Assembly (NCBI RefSeq): GCF_963678635.1
Contig: NC_087066.1
Location: 26,124,453 to 26,188,452 of the forward strand
Source of the DNA: Symsagittifera roscoffensis
Lineage: Eukaryota > Xenacoelomorpha > Acoela > Convolutidae
Reading direction: 5' to 3'
Length of the DNA stretch: 64,000 nt
Position 1 is the stretch's first letter. Each line of letters starts with the position of its first letter. Positions 9,851 through 20,136 of the stretch are shown in pieces. The notes under the pieces were generated by a model. That model did not search any database. It saw only the letters and a program-made list of their open reading frames with translations, and had not been told where the DNA came from. The position numbers and the translations under genes were made by a program.

Positions 9851-9853
9851 TCA
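9851..9853 (-). other. Single in-frame UGA inside the integrase frame
   Basis: The reading frame ends at TGA and resumes immediately, in the same phase, with ATA AGT CCG CAT ATG ATG. Ty3/gypsy integrases usually have Gly-Ile-Ser-Pro or similar here, and GGA to TGA is one base change. It is either a nonsense mutation in this copy or a recoded stop. No second break is seen in 8.3 kb of frame. Confidence 0.85.
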
Positions 9854-12800
9854 CGTGGTGGAATGCTCCGTGCTGTTGTAAGCACCCATCACTTGCGGCA
9901 AGTGCTTGTCCCAGTCATCCATATAGCGTGAGCAGTAGACTCTCAACATGGATACCAGTGTGCGATTCTGCCTCTCGACTAGGCCATTCGTTTGCGGGTG
10001 ATAAGTGGTCGAGTGGGCCTGCGCTACCTGCGACCTTTTCATTAACTCTTTCGTGAGATCACCTACGAATGCTTTGCCATTGTCCGATTGGAACGTGATG
10101 GGGCAGCCATGCCTTGCTATCCACACGTTTATCAAATGATCGCATGTTTCTTCTGCCGACGCTGTCATGCAGGGTGCTGCCTCCGCGTACTTCGTAAAAT
10201 GGTCGATCATTACCAGCACCTGATTATAGCCCGTTGCTGTCATGCAGATTTTCTGATGATCAATTTGCACCACTTCGTTGAAACCTGACGATTCTATTGA
10301 CTGTAGGGGGAACCTTAGTTTCCTGGGATCCTTTGCCTGTTGACAAGACAGGCATGCGGCTATCCATTTCTCACAAGCCTTCTTCAATCCCGGCCATTCG
10401 AATCGTTTTTGTATCCTGTTATACACTTTGTCCACGCCTTGATGTCCCATCTGATCATGTGAGCGAAAGAGCAATTCAGTCTGGTACAACTGTGGTAACA
10501 CTATTGAGTTGTATTTATAAAGGACCTTGTCCTCCTCCTTGCGCTTACAGGCTACGATTCCGTCCTTATTCAGGTACAACAAGTCTTTTCTCTTCAGGTA
10601 AAACTGCTTCAGGATTTTGTAGCTGTCTTCTTCCAAGTCTCCCTTGTCAGGTGCTCCATTCTCGATCCATCTTTTCAGACTGCTCGTCATTCTATCATTT
10701 CGTTGAGCCCTCAGGAGATCCGACAGCCTGTACCTGGCTTTCAAATACGTCTTCACCACGTCCATTTGCCCACTCATTATCTCCGGAGCATGAGCATCGT
10801 CCATCAACTTGACACACCATATCTTTTTCAAAGGCGTCGCTTCTTGCACAGATGGTTCCAGATTGGTACGGACGACCGTACCATGTGGCAGCAATCTGGT
10901 TGGGCGTTTTGAAACTGCTATCAGCTCGAGCTCGTCTGCGGCATTATCTACCACAGTGCCCTCTTCATCTGAGGTGTATCTGTCCCTGTCTGGATCCTGA
11001 TGTGTTTCTCGGTCCAGCCCACGCTGCTTCCAGTCTACCAACAAGGAGTGGATTGCGATCTCTGACACATCGGAATTGGAAGTTGTTTCAGACGTGTTGT
11101 CCCAGGACTGGGGTCTCGAGTCACCACTTGAGTCGACTGATTCCTCAACATCATATTCCAAGTTGTCTGAGATGTTTCTCGACTCCCCGGACAAAACTCT
11201 GTCCATCGGTCGCTTTGAACCCGACTCCCCGGACAAAATTCTGCCCCTAGGTGGTCTAGTCAACCTCTCCCCGGACAAGTCGTCCTGCACGGGTTCAAAG
11301 GTGTCTGACTCATCAGAGGAGACGTCCTTGACTGGCTCGAAGGTGTCAGACTCCCCGGACATTGTCTCGTCCACGGACGAACAATCTGGGCTTGGCTCGT
11401 ATTCCTCTTTTGCATCCGTGAAGTGCACTCTCCTCGTGAAGCTAGATTTCGACCTGATCCTGACTTCCTCAGTAGCTTGGTTTTGATTCGATGTTCCATA
11501 TTCAGTGAACGAAGTTCTCAACAATACTTCTTTCGGCATCGAGGTCACCAGCTGGTTGACGATCGACCTGCAATCCCGTTCAACGCCTCGGCTGCGAATG
11601 GACACTGGCCTCTTCTCCGTTCTCTCGGTGACAGTCAACCTCTGCATGGTCTCTATCCATTCACGATCATGCCTATTCACTTCCCTATCCAACAAGTCAC
11701 GGAGTTTTCCCATGACGTCCAGCGCCACGTTCACCGTCTTATTCAATAAAGCGATGCTGTTTATACCCAGCCTGGTCAGTTCTTGCTGTACCAAGTTGGA
11801 TCGGACTAGCAGGTCCAACGGAACGGGTTCGCCTCTGGCTAAAAGCTTTATCTCCGCGGCCGTCTCCACTGGAAGGTCAGGGTGTCCAGGTATAGGATGT
11901 CCTGATTTGTCTAACCACCTAGTAAGTGGCAGCTTATCGTAGGTTTCTTTGTCCAGAAAGGAAAACCCGTCTTTGATCTCTGATTGGTTAGCCTGCTTCT
12001 CCTCGAGGCGCTCATAAAATTCTGTCTTTTTACTGAGGCTATCTGCGTTCTGGTGCTTGTCACGGGTACGGTGCTCTATGATCATGTGGTATCCATCCAA
12101 GCGCACGATCCAACGACCAATGTAGCTTTGATCCATCGAATAGGTTTTCAGCCAGGCAAGGGCACGATTGTCCACACGTAACTTGAATGGAGCACTCCCC
12201 AGGTAGGCCCTGTACTTTTCCACGAACGTGATCACAGCAAACATCTCCGCTTTTGGTGCGCCGTACTTCATCTCAGTGTCACTCAGGACTTTACTTCCAT
12301 AAGCTATCGGACGAAGAACCGTTCTCCCGTTCCACTCCTGCTCTTGGTGAAGTATGCCTGATATCGCAACCACTGATGCATCCGTGTCCAGCACGAACAT
12401 TCCCTTCTCCGTTGGCATGCCGAGGACCGGTGCCTCGCAAAGTTCACGTTTGATGTTTTCAAATGAGACTTGTGCCTCATCAGTCCAGGTGAACTTTTTG
12501 CCCTTGTTTCTCATCAATCTCTGCATGGGGTATATTTTGTCAGCATACCTCTTGATGAACTCACGATAATAATTGGCGAATCCCAGAAAACTCATCAACT
12601 GTGTATCTGTTTTAGGTGCCTTCCAGGTCAACACCGCTTCAACCGCTTCAGGATCTGGTCTCACTCCATGTTTGTCAACCAGGCGGCCCAAATACTTTAT
12701 GGAATCCCTGAGGATTTCACACTTAGAGGGTTTGCATTTTAGACCCGCCTGCTTCATGCAAGAAAACACCTCCTCCAACCTCTCTATGTGGTCTTCTAGG

Positions 12801-15800
12801 GTTGGTGTTGCAATCACAACATCATCGACATAACACATGATGAGATTCCCGTATTTCTTAGTGACGCTCGTGAGTGCCTGAGCCATCAGTCGCTGGAATG
12901 TGGCCGTCGCGTTGCACAATCCGAATGGCATCCTCTTCCACTGGAATAGTCCCAGCTCACACGCGAAACCTGTTTTCTCTCGATCTTGCTTTCTGAGTGG
13001 CACTTGCCAGAATGCTGAGCCCAAATCCAACGTCGTGAAGAACTTAGCGTCTCCCAGCTTGGATAGGCTCTCATCGATGCGGGGAATTGGGTTTGCGTCT
13101 TTTATAGTCACTGAGTTCAGATAACGGAAATCACAACAAAACCTGAGTTGCCCCCCTTTCTTTTTCGCCATGACCACGCCACAAGCCCATGGGGACTTCG
13201 ACGGCTCAATCATGTCGTACTCCATTAACATTTCAATTTCCTTCCTACACGCTTCTGACTTATTTGGGGTCATTCTTCTCGCCCCTTCCCTATGAGGTAC
13301 CGAGCCCTCTTCTATCTCAATCTCGTGCTCTACAAAATTGCAACAACCTATATCGGCCTTATGCTTTGAAAAAACGTCTGCGTTCCGATCTAGCACCGCC
13401 CTAAGCGAATCTAGTTCCTTGTCAGATATTTTACCCTTCAGATGTTCTATCTCAGGTAGGACAGGCCTATTCGCTGCTAACTCTGCTTCCGTCGGCCTCT
13501 CAGGAAAGTTGGAACAACTAGACAGCCCATCATTTGTTTCCGACTTCATTGAAAACAATTTCCTAGAAGATTTCAATTCAATTACTCTTTTCATTATACA
13601 TTCTTGGTTCGCATGTAATGGACATTTAGTTACGTCAAACTTCTTCAAGTTCTCCACACTCAGAAAGTCTGTGTTCAGAGGCAAAGCGTAGCCAAGTTTC
13701 TTTCCCCTCTGTATTGTCACTGTTGTTGCTTCTGTGTTCAATAACACACTCACACACAGTCCGCTCTGAGTGAGTGAGAAGCTTCTTCCTAAAATAGCCG
13801 AGCTTTTACTGTTTGGATTTGGTACCAGACACACCTGTCTGTCATTGCTGAGTTCATTCAAGTTCCTCATCCTAAACGTCGCTACTACGGCTTGGTTCGG
13901 TTTTAATCTAACTTTTCGATCCAGAAAAATCGGCACCTTGGCCTGATTAATTAAGATCTTATTAAGGGGTCTTTTCTCATACTTTCTTTCAGGATCCTTG
14001 ATCCTAATCAATCCGTCATTGAGATCAATCGTGACGTCAAAGTTGCGAACGAAATCCCTTCCTAGGATGAACTGGTCGGATTCATCCAAATTCTCTACTA
14101 CTAGGAAGCTCATCCAAAGATGTCTTCCTCCAAGCTGCAGTGAGATGATCGGGGTTCGTCCGGCGACATAGATCGCTCCCTGATTGGCAGCTGCCAACCT
14201 GATGTTTGTCGGTATGAGATCCGATCTTTCGAAACCCATGTCGGTCCAAGTTTTGACTGGCATGACACTAACCACTGCTCCCGTGTCTAGCAGCCCCTTT
14301 ACTGAAAATTGTCTGCCTTGCACGTCCAGAACGTGTGCGGCCAGATCTGCCTCGCAACCAATATGCACAGCATCTTGTTCGAGCATCGCGTTGTGTCCGA
14401 TTCGTCTGACCTTCAGCTCCTCTTGACCAATGTATATCCGGCCAGCCTGATCGTTCGCATCAGTTATGTGAGCTTTCGTGTAGATATTGATGCCATCCAC
14501 GTTCATCAGAATCGGGTAAGGGCCATGGACATCGATATAATGTCCGTCCACTTTCATCAGCCTCGGACCTCCCGTTGTGAGCAGCGCTCGCACTGCCCTG
14601 GAGTCCAGTTTGGGATCCTTCTCCTTCAGGTAGTCGGCATAGATGTCCAGGTGGACCAGTGTAATCTCGGATGGCTCGCTCAGGTTCTTGACCACCTGGT
14701 GCCCTGCGACTGAGATGATAGACATTATTTTGGTCCCTGCCTTCGTCATGCCGAAAGTCTTGCCAGATATAACGTTCAGTTTTAGTCCCTGTTTCTTGGG
14801 CTCTTTTTCATCTTCTGCTCTTGTCGTCTTACTCAGGACATTAAGACTTTCCCGAAGATCTGTGCTCTCCAGCTCCGACCTTACCCATTGCTCCACTTCT
14901 TTCGTGGCAAGGTCCTGTTTGACATTCTGCAGCGCTGTCCTTGCCGCCAGGCCGTAATCCACCTTGAGTGGACTAGACGACTCTGCTTCGAGGTTCGAGG
15001 CTACCACCTCGTCAGGCCATGTCTTAACCTTTTTGGTCGCAAAGGTGCTCGGTGTCGTTTCCTTTCTCCGAGATTCAGCCTCGTTCATCAGACGTGCTCG
15101 ACTGGCCTTGACACCCGAAAGCGCCTCTTCGTGGCGGGGATGTTTCGCGTCCGCTACTGCGTCCCAAAATTGAGTACAATCCGACTTGAAGTGTCCCTCC
15201 AAATTACAGAAGAAACACCTCGGACCATATTTCATGATGAGCCCTCTCACGTACTCTTCATGATCCTCGTCGGTCGCGTCAGCGTCCTCGAGAAAGTAGC
15301 CTATGGCCTTCATGTTCTGTTTGTATGCAGAACACGCAGAAACGTGATGGTCCATCGAACCACAATTCGCACACGACCTCCTCTTGTCCATGTCATCGCG
15401 AGGTTTGTACCAACTGGAATTCGCACCAGTGTTTGTCCCGCTATAGTTACCATAATTGCTGTAACGGTTTTGCGCCCTCGGTTTTATCAGTAAATACTCG
15501 CGTGACTTCATACGCAAGTCGTCGGGCGTGGGTACCTGGTCAAGCGACAGGGTGAAGTGAGTGGCCAACATCGTCTTCAACTCCTCACTCCTTACACCAT
15601 CCATGAACTTCGAAGCGATCGCCAAGTTTCGTTCGGATATTCTCTCATCCGGGTTGCTCCTCCTCCTGAGCAATTCAAGGTCGTCCAAGAATTTATCTAT
15701 TGATTCTTCATCTCTCTGACGCCTCTTCTCGAACTTCACCATGGCCTGGTGCCCTTGTACTCCAGAGCCGAAACGATTCAGCAGGATGTCGAATATCTTG

Positions 15801-16402
15801 CGAGCGCTGTCTCTCTCATTGGCTCTTTTCGCCATTACACAATTTAATGCAGTACCCTCCAGGTTGCTCGTCAGCGCGCTGCACTCTTGTTTCTTGGAGA
15901 GATTCTCTTCCTCAAAGTGTAACTTCATCACCTCTATCCAAGTATCAATGCAGCCGTCTGACTCGTCTTTATATGACTTCGGCTTTTTCAGTGTTCTTCT
16001 TGACCTCTCTCCTCTCTCGGTTGACTTCGAGAGCTTGGTGATGAATGTTTCAAGAGATCTGTTCAGAGGCTCAAACATCGAGGCATACATCGTTGTGTCT
16101 TGTGAGACTGTAGTCAGATCTGGTACTGAACTGACTTGTGGCACGGTTGGCAATCTTGTCTCCGGGGTGGCATCTGCCTCCGGTGGGACTGGTTTTGTCC
16201 AGCCAGGCCTCTGCGGGGCTGCCCTTGGCCGCTCCTTGTTTCTATGTTCGTAGTTCGTTCTCGAGCCTTGCTGGGCTCTGGCACCATTGCCCGTACCATC
16301 TCCAACATTCGCATGGCGTGAGCGCTCCCTTGAGTTGGAATGCTCCTGCCAATTATGCCCACCCAGGAGCGCCATAAAAACGTCTATGTAACATTCGCCC
16401 AA
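9851..16402 (-). CDS. Ty3/gypsy gag-pol polyprotein of element E1 (gag, PR, RT, RNase H, linker, integrase core)
   Basis: This 2183-codon frame is best started at the Met at 16375 (residue 10, MALLGGHNW), because the first nine codons overlap LTR and leader. In order: a capsid-like gag domain at about 90-330; two CCHC zinc knuckles at about 344-357 (CANCGSMDHH) and 396-409 (CFFCNLEGHF); retropepsin with LLDTGAV near 706; reverse transcriptase ending in YVDD near 1191; RNase H with DTDAS near 1336; an unusually long acidic linker (about 1490-1950) with repeated LSGES motifs; then integrase with an HHCC zinc domain near 1970-2010 and the D,D,E core (IDHQK near 2048, SDNGKAF near 2107, LVERQN near 2139). 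Gag and pol share one frame, so no frameshift is used. Apart from the terminal UGA the frame is intact, suggesting a recent insertion. It would make virus-like particles and cDNA, and integrate copies into host chromosomes. Confidence 0.95.
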   Translation of the reverse strand: MGECYIDVFMALLGGHNWQEHSNSRERSRHANVGDGTGNGARAQQGSRTNYEHRNKERPRAAPQRPGWTKPVPPEADATPETRLPTVPQVSSVPDLTTVSQDTTMYASMFEPLNRSLETFITKLSKSTERGERSRRTLKKPKSYKDESDGCIDTWIEVMKLHFEEENLSKKQECSALTSNLEGTALNCVMAKRANERDSARKIFDILLNRFGSGVQGHQAMVKFEKRRQRDEESIDKFLDDLELLRRRSNPDERISERNLAIASKFMDGVRSEELKTMLATHFTLSLDQVPTPDDLRMKSREYLLIKPRAQNRYSNYGNYSGTNTGANSSWYKPRDDMDKRRSCANCGSMDHHVSACSAYKQNMKAIGYFLEDADATDEDHEEYVRGLIMKYGPRCFFCNLEGHFKSDCTQFWDAVADAKHPRHEEALSGVKASRARLMNEAESRRKETTPSTFATKKVKTWPDEVVASNLEAESSSPLKVDYGLAARTALQNVKQDLATKEVEQWVRSELESTDLRESLNVLSKTTRAEDEKEPKKQGLKLNVISGKTFGMTKAGTKIMSIISVAGHQVVKNLSEPSEITLVHLDIYADYLKEKDPKLDSRAVRALLTTGGPRLMKVDGHYIDVHGPYPILMNVDGINIYTKAHITDANDQAGRIYIGQEELKVRRIGHNAMLEQDAVHIGCEADLAAHVLDVQGRQFSVKGLLDTGAVVSVMPVKTWTDMGFERSDLIPTNIRLAAANQGAIYVAGRTPIISLQLGGRHLWMSFLVVENLDESDQFILGRDFVRNFDVTIDLNDGLIRIKDPERKYEKRPLNKILINQAKVPIFLDRKVRLKPNQAVVATFRMRNLNELSNDRQVCLVPNPNSKSSAILGRSFSLTQSGLCVSVLLNTEATTVTIQRGKKLGYALPLNTDFLSVENLKKFDVTKCPLHANQECIMKRVIELKSSRKLFSMKSETNDGLSSCSNFPERPTEAELAANRPVLPEIEHLKGKISDKELDSLRAVLDRNADVFSKHKADIGCCNFVEHEIEIEEGSVPHREGARRMTPNKSEACRKEIEMLMEYDMIEPSKSPWACGVVMAKKKGGQLRFCCDFRYLNSVTIKDANPIPRIDESLSKLGDAKFFTTLDLGSAFWQVPLRKQDREKTGFACELGLFQWKRMPFGLCNATATFQRLMAQALTSVTKKYGNLIMCYVDDVVIATPTLEDHIERLEEVFSCMKQAGLKCKPSKCEILRDSIKYLGRLVDKHGVRPDPEAVEAVLTWKAPKTDTQLMSFLGFANYYREFIKRYADKIYPMQRLMRNKGKKFTWTDEAQVSFENIKRELCEAPVLGMPTEKGMFVLDTDASVVAISGILHQEQEWNGRTVLRPIAYGSKVLSDTEMKYGAPKAEMFAVITFVEKYRAYLGSAPFKLRVDNRALAWLKTYSMDQSYIGRWIVRLDGYHMIIEHRTRDKHQNADSLSKKTEFYERLEEKQANQSEIKDGFSFLDKETYDKLPLTRWLDKSGHPIPGHPDLPVETAAEIKLLARGEPVPLDLLVRSNLVQQELTRLGINSIALLNKTVNVALDVMGKLRDLLDREVNRHDREWIETMQRLTVTERTEKRPVSIRSRGVERDCRSIVNQLVTSMPKEVLLRTSFTEYGTSNQNQATEEVRIRSKSSFTRRVHFTDAKEEYEPSPDCSSVDETMSGESDTFEPVKDVSSDESDTFEPVQDDLSGERLTRPPRGRILSGESGSKRPMDRVLSGESRNISDNLEYDVEESVDSSGDSRPQSWDNTSETTSNSDVSEIAIHSLLVDWKQRGLDRETHQDPDRDRYTSDEEGTVVDNAADELELIAVSKRPTRLLPHGTVVRTNLEPSVQEATPLKKIWCVKLMDDAHAPEIMSGQMDVVKTYLKARYRLSDLLRAQRNDRMTSSLKRWIENGAPDKGDLEEDSYKILKQFYLKRKDLLYLNKDGIVACKRKEEDKVLYKYNSIVLPQLYQTELLFRSHDQMGHQGVDKVYNRIQKRFEWPGLKKACEKWIAACLSCQQAKDPRKLRFPLQSIESSGFNEVVQIDHQKICMTATGYNQVLVMIDHFTKYAEAAPCMTASAEETCDHLINVWIARHGCPITFQSDNGKAFVGDLTKELMKRSQVAQAHSTTYHPQTNGLVERQNRTLVSMLRVYCSRYMDDWDKHLPQVMGAYNSTEHSTT
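11183..11361 (-). repeat. Short repeated motif TTGTCCGGGGAG in the pol linker (E1)
   Basis: On the plus strand CTCCCCGGACA(A) occurs at 11183, 11225, 11267 and 11351. In the pol frame each reads Leu/Met-Ser-Gly-Glu, within an acidic Ser-rich linker that also repeats SDTFEPV. A further copy at 8719-8730 lies in a different reading frame of the downstream ORF, and E2 has copies at 44092, 44157 (one C shorter) and 44222. Function is unknown. Confidence 0.8.
16360..16374 (-). promoter_or_regulatory. Putative primer-binding site of E1, overlapping the gag start codon
   Basis: On the minus strand TGGCGCTCCTGGGTG follows the LTR 3' end by 12 nt. The same 15-mer occurs at the equivalent place in E2 (52532-52546), after which the two elements diverge completely, as expected of a constrained tRNA-pairing site. 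It starts with TGG, complementary to the CCA tail of a tRNA. I could not name the tRNA. The A of ATG lies just upstream, so the box also encodes gag residues 1-5. Confidence 0.55.
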
Positions 16403-17271
16403 ATATCACACAGCGACGGAGCGTAGAAAAAGTACCTATCAACGACTGGCAGGCGTCAGTTACCTTAATTCTACTCGTTTTTCACCGTCTCGACCTTGCC
16501 AGTTGATTTTCTGGTCTGTTTAGGGCAAAGTAAAAAGTTACCATTTTTAGGCCATCAGTCAAACGACTTTTGATCAGCTTTCGTTTGCATGCGAACACAA
16601 CCACATAGCTGAGTCTCGGATCCTCAGACTACGTGATTGTCATTAAAAACACGGCTCGAACAACCTATTTTATTATGTTTTTGTGTGACAGTTTTATATT
16701 AAATCCATTGGAGATGGATTGACCCTTTCCCTTTTCTATCTACTCATGCTCTGAAATATTAAATAATAACGGTGTTAATTAAGATCTAGGACATTACAGC
16801 AGCTGTTATAGTCAGTTTTCACAGTCCCTTCACATATAACAGTCTCTGGGGGACCAAGCCTCCGCTCCCGTGATTTTCTTGAGATAACACTCTTATCTCC
16901 TATATTTCGTGTCCCGGGAGGGTTCCGTGGTATTTCTCTTCCCCCCCACTGAAGCCTCCGTCTCCACAAATATCTGTCGCTAAGGTCCTTATCGTGTGTT
17001 CTTGCCACGATAAGAGGCTCCGTGTTTTTCTGTCTCTGATACAACTGTTCTTCACAATCTATATCGTGGTTCTGATTTTCGTCTTTTTTATTCAAAATGG
17101 CCGTCTTTTTTCTATTTCTCAGAAATGTTCTTCTTCCGATCGAAATTTTAAAAATAAAAGTTCTAGAACATTCTGACCCTCCGTCGCAACACTTTTCTGT
17201 TCATAAGGCCTTTAGTCACTTTTATTTCTGTCGCGGGAAGGTTATGCTGTGTCATCTGGCAGAATGGCACA
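16387..17271 (-). mobile_element. Candidate 5' LTR of E1 (about 885 bp)
   Basis: Read on the minus strand it begins TGTGCCATT and ends GTTACA, giving short TGT/ACA inverted termini, and it sits just upstream of the primer-binding-site-like box. E2 has a homologous block at 52558-53526 with the same ends. Shared internal landmarks are a hairpin (16702-16720) next to a pyrimidine-rich GACCCTTTCCC stretch and a block near 17098-17150 (AAAATGGCC... to ...TTTAAAAATAAAA). The outer edge is supported independently: a diverged repeat copy at 20136 resumes exactly where this LTR stops. The 3' LTR is not in the window, so LTR identity and age cannot be measured. Confidence 0.6.
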
Positions 17272-17272
17272 A

Positions 17273-18800
17273 TTTTAAAATGCAGACCCAAAATGCCGGT
17301 TTCAGGGGTTTGAAACCAAACGTTTCAAGGCTCAAACTAACACTTTCTGGAAGTTCTTTTTCTAATTTAAAAAAGATATTGAATGAACAGCTCCTATGAA
17401 TTTTTTATATTATTTAAAACGCAAGATGTTGGTGTCTGTGACCAAAACCAACATATTTAAATGTGCGTTAAAGCCTTAAGAACCCAGTTCGTTGGCTGTG
17501 TTTTAATAACGTTTGTTTTCTCTGAAAAGTCAAAACTCAGTGCTGAACTTTTGGAGCTCAATTTTGAAACCAAAAATTCAGCTCATCTGTTCTGACAACT
17601 GACAAAACAACTCACCAACTATTACCATGTTTTCGGCCTATTTTATTTGAAGTTTTACTAGTTGAACTTTTGCCGTTTACCCAAAACCTTTAGTTTAGTT
17701 TTCGGACTGCAATATTTTAAATATTATTGCGTATAATATTGCGTAAGTTTAGATATTGATCCTAATTTTTCAAAATAAACTGGATTTGATAAAAATTTAA
17801 ACTTGTTTTTTTTTGCTGAAACCTAATGTTTTGGGCCTGAAATTAAAAACTGGTGAAATTAAAAAGGCTGATTTTCAAGTTTGATATTAGTATGTTCTTT
17901 ATCTTTCCAGCGATTCTTATAAAAAACGCTTTAAATTACCTATGTTTTGGTTATCATTATGTAAAGCTTGTGTTTTTAGTGTACTGATAAATTTCGAGAG
18001 TGAAACAAATTTCACTTAAGTTTTCTGATGTTTATTGGGTTTGTTACAAATTTATTGGTAATGCTGTTTTTTACGATTAAACTGGCAGTGTTTGAAACAC
18101 GGGCAACAATTTTAGAATAGAAGTTATATATGGAGTTTTGCTGCCAAATAAAATAAATTTTATGGTTTTTTGTGAGAATAGTTGGACAAAGTGGAGACCA
18201 GTTCCTTTTGATTTGGTTAAATTTGGTTAAATTTAAAATTTAAAGCCTAAGGTTAAAAACATATGAAATATAAGAAGATTAATGGGTTACATTCAAGCCG
18301 TTAAATGGATTTTTATTAAACATTATATACTAGGTGGGTTGAAAAGCTAGTCAGAAGTCAGTAAAACCAAAGTTATACGAGTTTTTTTAAATCTTAGTCT
18401 TGCATTGTTTGTTCGCACTAATTTAACTCTCCAATTTAATTTGCTTTCCGGCTGTTTGACTTTGTTGCAGTCTCGTCATGTGTCGTTAGATTTGGGTGCA
18501 GTCTTTTTGGAGTCTTCTTGCTCTTAGTAACCTCTAGTCTTGGTCTGTCCTTCTTTCGTCGGCAGAAGTATCTTTAGGATAAATTGTTTGATGTTTCCTC
18601 AATTTCAATTTTTACAAAAAAACCGTAGAAGCATAAGAAAGTTTTTGTCAGTTTTAAGAGTCAATAAAAGTTGCATTTGGCCCTCAAAATCCTTTTGCAT
18701 TGTCTATTCTACTTTGAATCCCATTAAATTGGTCAGGTTGTGTTTGTATGTTTTTGATTCTATTCGTCTTCTAAAATTAACCTTATCATCTGTAAATCTA
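17273..18800 (+). repeat. Diverged direct repeat, copy 1
   Basis: Shares long stretches with 20137-21900, for example AAAATGCAGACCC followed by GGTTTCAGGGG at 17277 and 20141, AAACGCAAGATGTTGG at 17418 and 20284, and a GCAGTCTCGTC block at 18469 and 21650. The offset grows from about 2860 to about 3190 because of indels. It is noncoding as far as I can see. The left end is cut by the E1 LTR. Confidence 0.75.
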
Positions 18801-20136
18801 TCTATAGACTGATCTCTTATATTGTTGCGAGCTTAACATGATTCCTGATACATTTGAGCAGGTCGATTTCTCAATGTTGAACCCAAAAATGTTTTCTGTC
18901 TACTATCATAACATCATGATCATCGCCTGGGCCTGCTGGTCAAAGTTCTAGGGAAAATGCTATTTTTTTCTACTATTTAAGAAAACTCGTTGCATTTGTT
19001 TTGGGTTGAGTTTTAATTTAATTTTTGTTGCATGAGCTTGACATAAAATTTAGATCAATTCGTATCAGCGTGTAATTTTCTAGGTGAGCATTAGAAATTT
19101 ATGAAACTAGTAAGTTATGAAGTTGGTGAATTTAATTGGTGAAGAGTTTTATCTGTCTCTGAAGCGTATCAGCGACAAAAAAACGGCTTTTTTGTGGTCA
19201 CCCTCCTTAGGTAATTTGATAGTATAATATTTTTTTTTGAACTTTTTTGATTTCGTTAATGATAAAACTTTTAAGTCAAAACTTTGCTTCCTAATTTGAA
19301 TTTTAAATTCTTTTCTGCTGACCTCAAATTCAAATTATGTTGAAATTGATATTTGATGTGTTTCTGTTTAATTTAATTGATTTCAGGTGAATAATCGACT
19401 GGTGTGTAACAAGGTAATGGGTATTTTCTACAGTTTGTTGGTTATTGTCAAAGTTTAGCAAAACGAGTTGCAAAACAAAGCATATTTTAGAAACTTTTTG
19501 TTAATTTTTTTTAACTAGAAAGTTTTGTATCGTGAAACCTCAAGCTGGAACTAAAACTCTTTTTTCAAGCTTAAGGCTGGTTTTTTACAAAAAAATACTC
19601 AGTTACATATTTTCTGAGCTTATCAGTGGGTGTCTAAAGTTTTGTTTTTTTTTGGTCGAAAACTTGATTTTTTTCAACTTTAATTATAATTACGAGTCCT
19701 GAAACAATAGCTATTGAATTTTATGTTCTGCTTATAAAACTGACTAATGGTTTAAAAAGATTCATATCTCATTTTTCAAACAAAACATTTTTTTCAGGTG
19801 AATTGATTGTTCTTATATCACAAACTAGATTTTTTTGAAATCGGAAACCTTACCAGACCCAAACTTATCAGCCTACCAAAAACTTTAAGCTCTCTCAAAC
19901 GCCGTACAGAAATAGAATTAGATGGTTTTTGATTGCTGTTCTGGCGTAATTTTGACTTATTAAACAGTTTATAACTTTGAAACCATAAAATTGTTCCAGG
20001 AAACTTAAGTTATTGGGACTGAAGCTATGTTTTTTATGACTAAAAATATGACATGGGCTCTTGATTTTAGAATTTTCAGATTCAAAATCTAAGTCGAGAC
20101 CTCTCGTTTATATCTTTTTTATCAAAAATATCACAA

